14,965 nucleotides of DNA. Source: Candidatus Woesearchaeota archaeon. GTDB lineage: Archaea > Nanobdellota > Nanobdellia > Woesearchaeales > WJKV01. The notes beneath the pieces are model-generated. The model was not told the origin of the DNA, did not search any database, and worked only from the letters and a program-made list of their open reading frames with translations. Below, piece after piece: positions 12,885 through 14,965 of the stretch. The stretch lies in the NCBI GenBank assembly GCA_019322855.1, contig JAHWIA010000007.1, positions 1 to 14,965 on the forward strand, written 5' to 3'. How positions within the stretch are numbered: position 1 is the first letter of the stretch; the number at the start of each line of letters is the position of its first letter. The translations under genes were made by a program, and so were the position numbers.

Positions 12885-13943
12885 ATGGCAAATAAAATGG
12901 CTCAAAAAGAAACAATTCCTTCAAATCTAGAAGAAATATTCAGAGGTAAGCTTAACAAGGTTTTTTTGTATATTACAGACAGATGTAATCTTAGATGTCC
13001 TTGGTGCCTCATGGGAGAGCCTGAAGGGCTTGACTTCCCATTGGACGATATCAATAATATATTAGATTGGACAAAATCAATGGGCGCTTATGATCTGACA
13101 CTGATAGGAGGAGAACCTACTATCCATCCAGAACTGTTTTCAATTATTCGCTCTGCAAAAGATAAGGATTTTAAAATAGTAGCATTGGATTCCAACGGGA
13201 CTTTTGATTCTTCAATGTTTGATTCCCCGGATTTCTGCAGTCTAGATAAGTTATGCATTAGTTTGGATGCGCCAACACCTGAGATGCACGATTATTCAAG
13301 AGGCAGACAAGGTTTATTCAAAAAAGCAACAGATAATCTTAGGCAATCCTTAAAAAAAGGACTTTATACTAAAATTACATTCACCGCATCGAATAGAAAT
13401 GTTCATTTGGCTTCAGATATGGTAAAATTTGCAGCAGAATTAGGCGTAGACGAACTCAACTTCCATCTCATCTCAAGAACAGGTAGAGGATTATATAACG
13501 ACGTTGTTCCAGATACTAGAAAATGGTTAGATAATTGCCTTAGAACTTTAGAACTTTATAGAAAAATCACTCCAAATCTAAAATTAAGAATACCTGTCCA
13601 ATTCATTGAAAAAGAAGACTTTGATAAGATAAAACCTCATAAATGCGTATCCTGGGAAGCTGACAGAATCTTGTTTTTTCCAAACGGTAACATATACAGC
13701 TGTTCTCTTCTGATTGGAAGCAAAAATACTTTGGGCAGGTATGAAAATGGATCTTTCATATTGGATCTAAACAAAAACAGCGAACTTTGCAGATATCACA
13801 AAAACAAGACTCCAAGAGATTCTAGCGAAAGTGATGTTTGTCCAGTACAATCCGATCCCGAAAGTCCGCACTTCGAATCAGACAGTAATTTAGTGCCGTT
13901 ATGCGTTTCTTACAAGCCCGCAGGAGGTATCTTAAATGAATAG
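12885..13943 (+). CDS. Radical SAM enzyme with SPASM-like C-terminal Cys cluster, 352 aa
   Basis: A radical SAM enzyme of the MoaA/PqqE/NifB group. The cluster motif C34-x3-C38-x2-C41 binds the 4Fe-4S cluster that cleaves S-adenosylmethionine; GGEPT (75-79) contacts SAM. Further core features are LDSNGT (101-106) and C-I-S-L-D-A-P (124-130). The C-terminal part holds C254, then D-R-I-L-F-F-P-N-G-N-I-Y-S-C273, then L-G-R-Y, followed by C302, C319 and C340. This resembles a SPASM or twitch domain that holds an auxiliary Fe-S cluster. The substrate is unknown: it could modify a peptide, sugar or nucleoside. ATG 12885 fits the TATA spacing; M5 is an alternative. Its 3' end overlaps the transketolase gene by eight bases, so the two are co-expressed and probably act in one pathway. 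The region is AT-rich compared with the start of the window. Confidence 0.92.
   Translation: MANKMAQKETIPSNLEEIFRGKLNKVFLYITDRCNLRCPWCLMGEPEGLDFPLDDINNILDWTKSMGAYDLTLIGGEPTIHPELFSIIRSAKDKDFKIVALDSNGTFDSSMFDSPDFCSLDKLCISLDAPTPEMHDYSRGRQGLFKKATDNLRQSLKKGLYTKITFTASNRNVHLASDMVKFAAELGVDELNFHLISRTGRGLYNDVVPDTRKWLDNCLRTLELYRKITPNLKLRIPVQFIEKEDFDKIKPHKCVSWEADRILFFPNGNIYSCSLLIGSKNTLGRYENGSFILDLNKNSELCRYHKNKTPRDSSESDVCPVQSDPESPHFESDSNLVPLCVSYKPAGGILNE
13922..13928 (+). promoter_or_regulatory. Shine-Dalgarno for the transketolase gene
   Basis: AGGAGGT inside the 3' end of the radical SAM gene, seven bases before ATG 13936. It is the strongest ribosome binding site in the window and decides this start. 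Confidence 0.7.
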
Positions 13944-14965
13944 CTCCGCATTATCCGGCATTAAATTCCCAGTGAAAGATTTAGAAACTATCTGTGATAA
14001 TGTTAAAAAAGATGTAGTTAGAATAATCGATAAAGCAAAAAGCGGACATCTTGGAGCATGCATGTCATCTGCAGAATTGATGACTTCATTATATTTTGGC
14101 GGTATTTTAGATTATAATCCTGATAATCCGTTCGATCCTCATAGAGATAGAGTTTTAATACGAGGCCATTTAGGCCCCCTAAGATACAAGATATTTTCAA
14201 TCTTGGGTTGGCTTGATAAAGAAGAATTAGAGCATTATAGAGAAATTGGTTCTAGGCTTCAAGGTCACGAAGCTATGAATATTACTCCTGGAGTTGACAT
14301 TACACCTAGCGGAAGCTTAGGCATGGTTTTATCTTACGGAACAGGTGCAGCAATATCTGCAAAAAAGCAAGGCAAGAGTTTCCTGACTTATGTTTTCTTA
14401 GGAGATGGAGAAGAACAAGAAGGGAATATCGCAGAGGCCGCAAGGCATGCTGCAAGTTTGTCTTTAGATAATTTGATTTGTATCATGGATCAAAATAAAA
14501 AACAATTATCAAGACCCACAAATATTGCAGATAAAGGCAATATCAAGAAGATTTGGGAAGGTTATGGTTGGGATGTTATTGAGCTTGCTCAAGGCCATAA
14601 TTTCAATGATATCATAGAAACATTATCGCATGTTAAACAAAAGCAAAGGAAAAGACCTACATTGGTAATCGCCGACACGATTAAAGCAAATGGGATAAAA
14701 GGTTGTGAAGATCATTACAGCGGATATCATACGATACGAGTATGTCCTAGAAGCAGTGTAGAGGAAATATTAAAACAACCTGTGCCGAATATCTCAAAAT
14801 TCGAACGCCCTTTCAAGAAACTTAAGAAAGAACAGCCTGAAATTGAAGAACTTGGATTAGAGATTACAAATCCTCCAAGCAATAATCTGGAAGTATCTGC
14901 GAATAAATATCTTAAACAATTACACAAAGAATTAGGGAAGAGAAATATAAATTTCTATGTCATGA
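13936..14965 (+). CDS. Divergent transketolase (partial, runs off the window)
   Basis: The frame stays open for 343 residues to the window end. It is a transketolase-type thiamine diphosphate enzyme: SGHLG (36-40), RGHLG (76-80), GSLGMVLSYGTG (126-137), and the TPP-magnesium motif GDGEEQEG (156-163) with D157 and N187 thirty residues later, as in known transketolases, then DQNKKQ (185-190) and VIADTIKANG (244-253). These enzymes move two-carbon units between sugar phosphates. Several usual residues are changed (GHPG to GHLG, SKGH to IRGH, GSLGQ to GSLGM, GELQEG to GEEQEG), so the substrate may differ. From about 318 the sequence looks like the start of the pyrimidine domain, suggesting a fused chain and not the split N/C subunits common in archaea. 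It is translated from its own Shine-Dalgarno within the radical SAM gene and probably forms one pathway with it. Confidence 0.9.
   Translation, partial: MNSSALSGIKFPVKDLETICDNVKKDVVRIIDKAKSGHLGACMSSAELMTSLYFGGILDYNPDNPFDPHRDRVLIRGHLGPLRYKIFSILGWLDKEELEHYREIGSRLQGHEAMNITPGVDITPSGSLGMVLSYGTGAAISAKKQGKSFLTYVFLGDGEEQEGNIAEAARHAASLSLDNLICIMDQNKKQLSRPTNIADKGNIKKIWEGYGWDVIELAQGHNFNDIIETLSHVKQKQRKRPTLVIADTIKANGIKGCEDHYSGYHTIRVCPRSSVEEILKQPVPNISKFERPFKKLKKEQPEIEELGLEITNPPSNNLEVSANKYLKQLHKELGKRNINFYVM

Noticed and set aside
14018..14200. Minus-strand frame of 60 codons near 14018-14200
   Set aside because: It lies antisense within the clearly coding transketolase frame, with no promoter or domain.

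Overview
This window looks like chromosomal DNA from an archaeon, most likely a small-genome DPANN-type lineage (Woesearchaeota or Pacearchaeota would fit; this placement is inference). The evidence is archaeal TATA boxes 25-30 bases ahead of nearly every transcription unit, several apparently leaderless genes, two tRNA genes with no encoded CCA, an alpha2-type glycyl-tRNA synthetase, an Obg/Ygr210-type GTPase, an archaeal-style TruD, and an AbrB-PhoU regulator. Genes are packed tightly with very short or overlapping junctions. No CRISPR array, insertion sequence, integrase or phage module was found.

Layout. Positions 1-510 (-): a small helical protein of unknown function. 632-4688 (+): a two-gene unit made of a large lipoprotein-like, five-helix membrane protein with a long cytoplasmic tail, followed one base later by a calcineurin-like phosphoesterase fused to a long helical N-terminal domain. 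4691-5887 (-): Ygr210-like GTPase with a TGS domain, divergent from an unknown 184-residue protein (5969-6523, +). 6568-7308 (+): tRNA-Thr(UGU) directly followed by adenylate kinase. 7297-9343 (-): a secreted lipoprotein followed by the tRNA pseudouridine synthase TruD. 9403-9476 (-): tRNA-Phe(GAA). 9539-9829 (-): a single OB-fold protein. 9883-11769 (-): glycyl-tRNA synthetase followed by a small membrane-anchored protein. 11827-12762 (-): AbrB-PhoU regulator. 12885-14965 (+): radical SAM/SPASM-like enzyme overlapping a divergent transketolase that runs off the window.

How the genes fit together. The middle is mostly translation and nucleotide housekeeping (tRNAs, GlyRS, TruD, Adk, a ribosome-type GTPase, an OB-fold protein) interleaved with unknown membrane proteins. 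Two parts stand out. One is the membrane protein plus phosphoesterase pair, which predicts a phosphatase working next to a lipid-anchored membrane scaffold. The other is the radical SAM plus transketolase pair, which is AT-rich, has a strong Shine-Dalgarno at its internal junction, and is divergent from a PhoU-type regulator across a palindrome-rich spacer. That suggests a regulated sugar- or phosphate-linked biosynthetic operon continuing beyond the window.

No gene-free stretch exceeds about 125 bases. All functional assignments were made by reading motifs by eye; no database search was possible.
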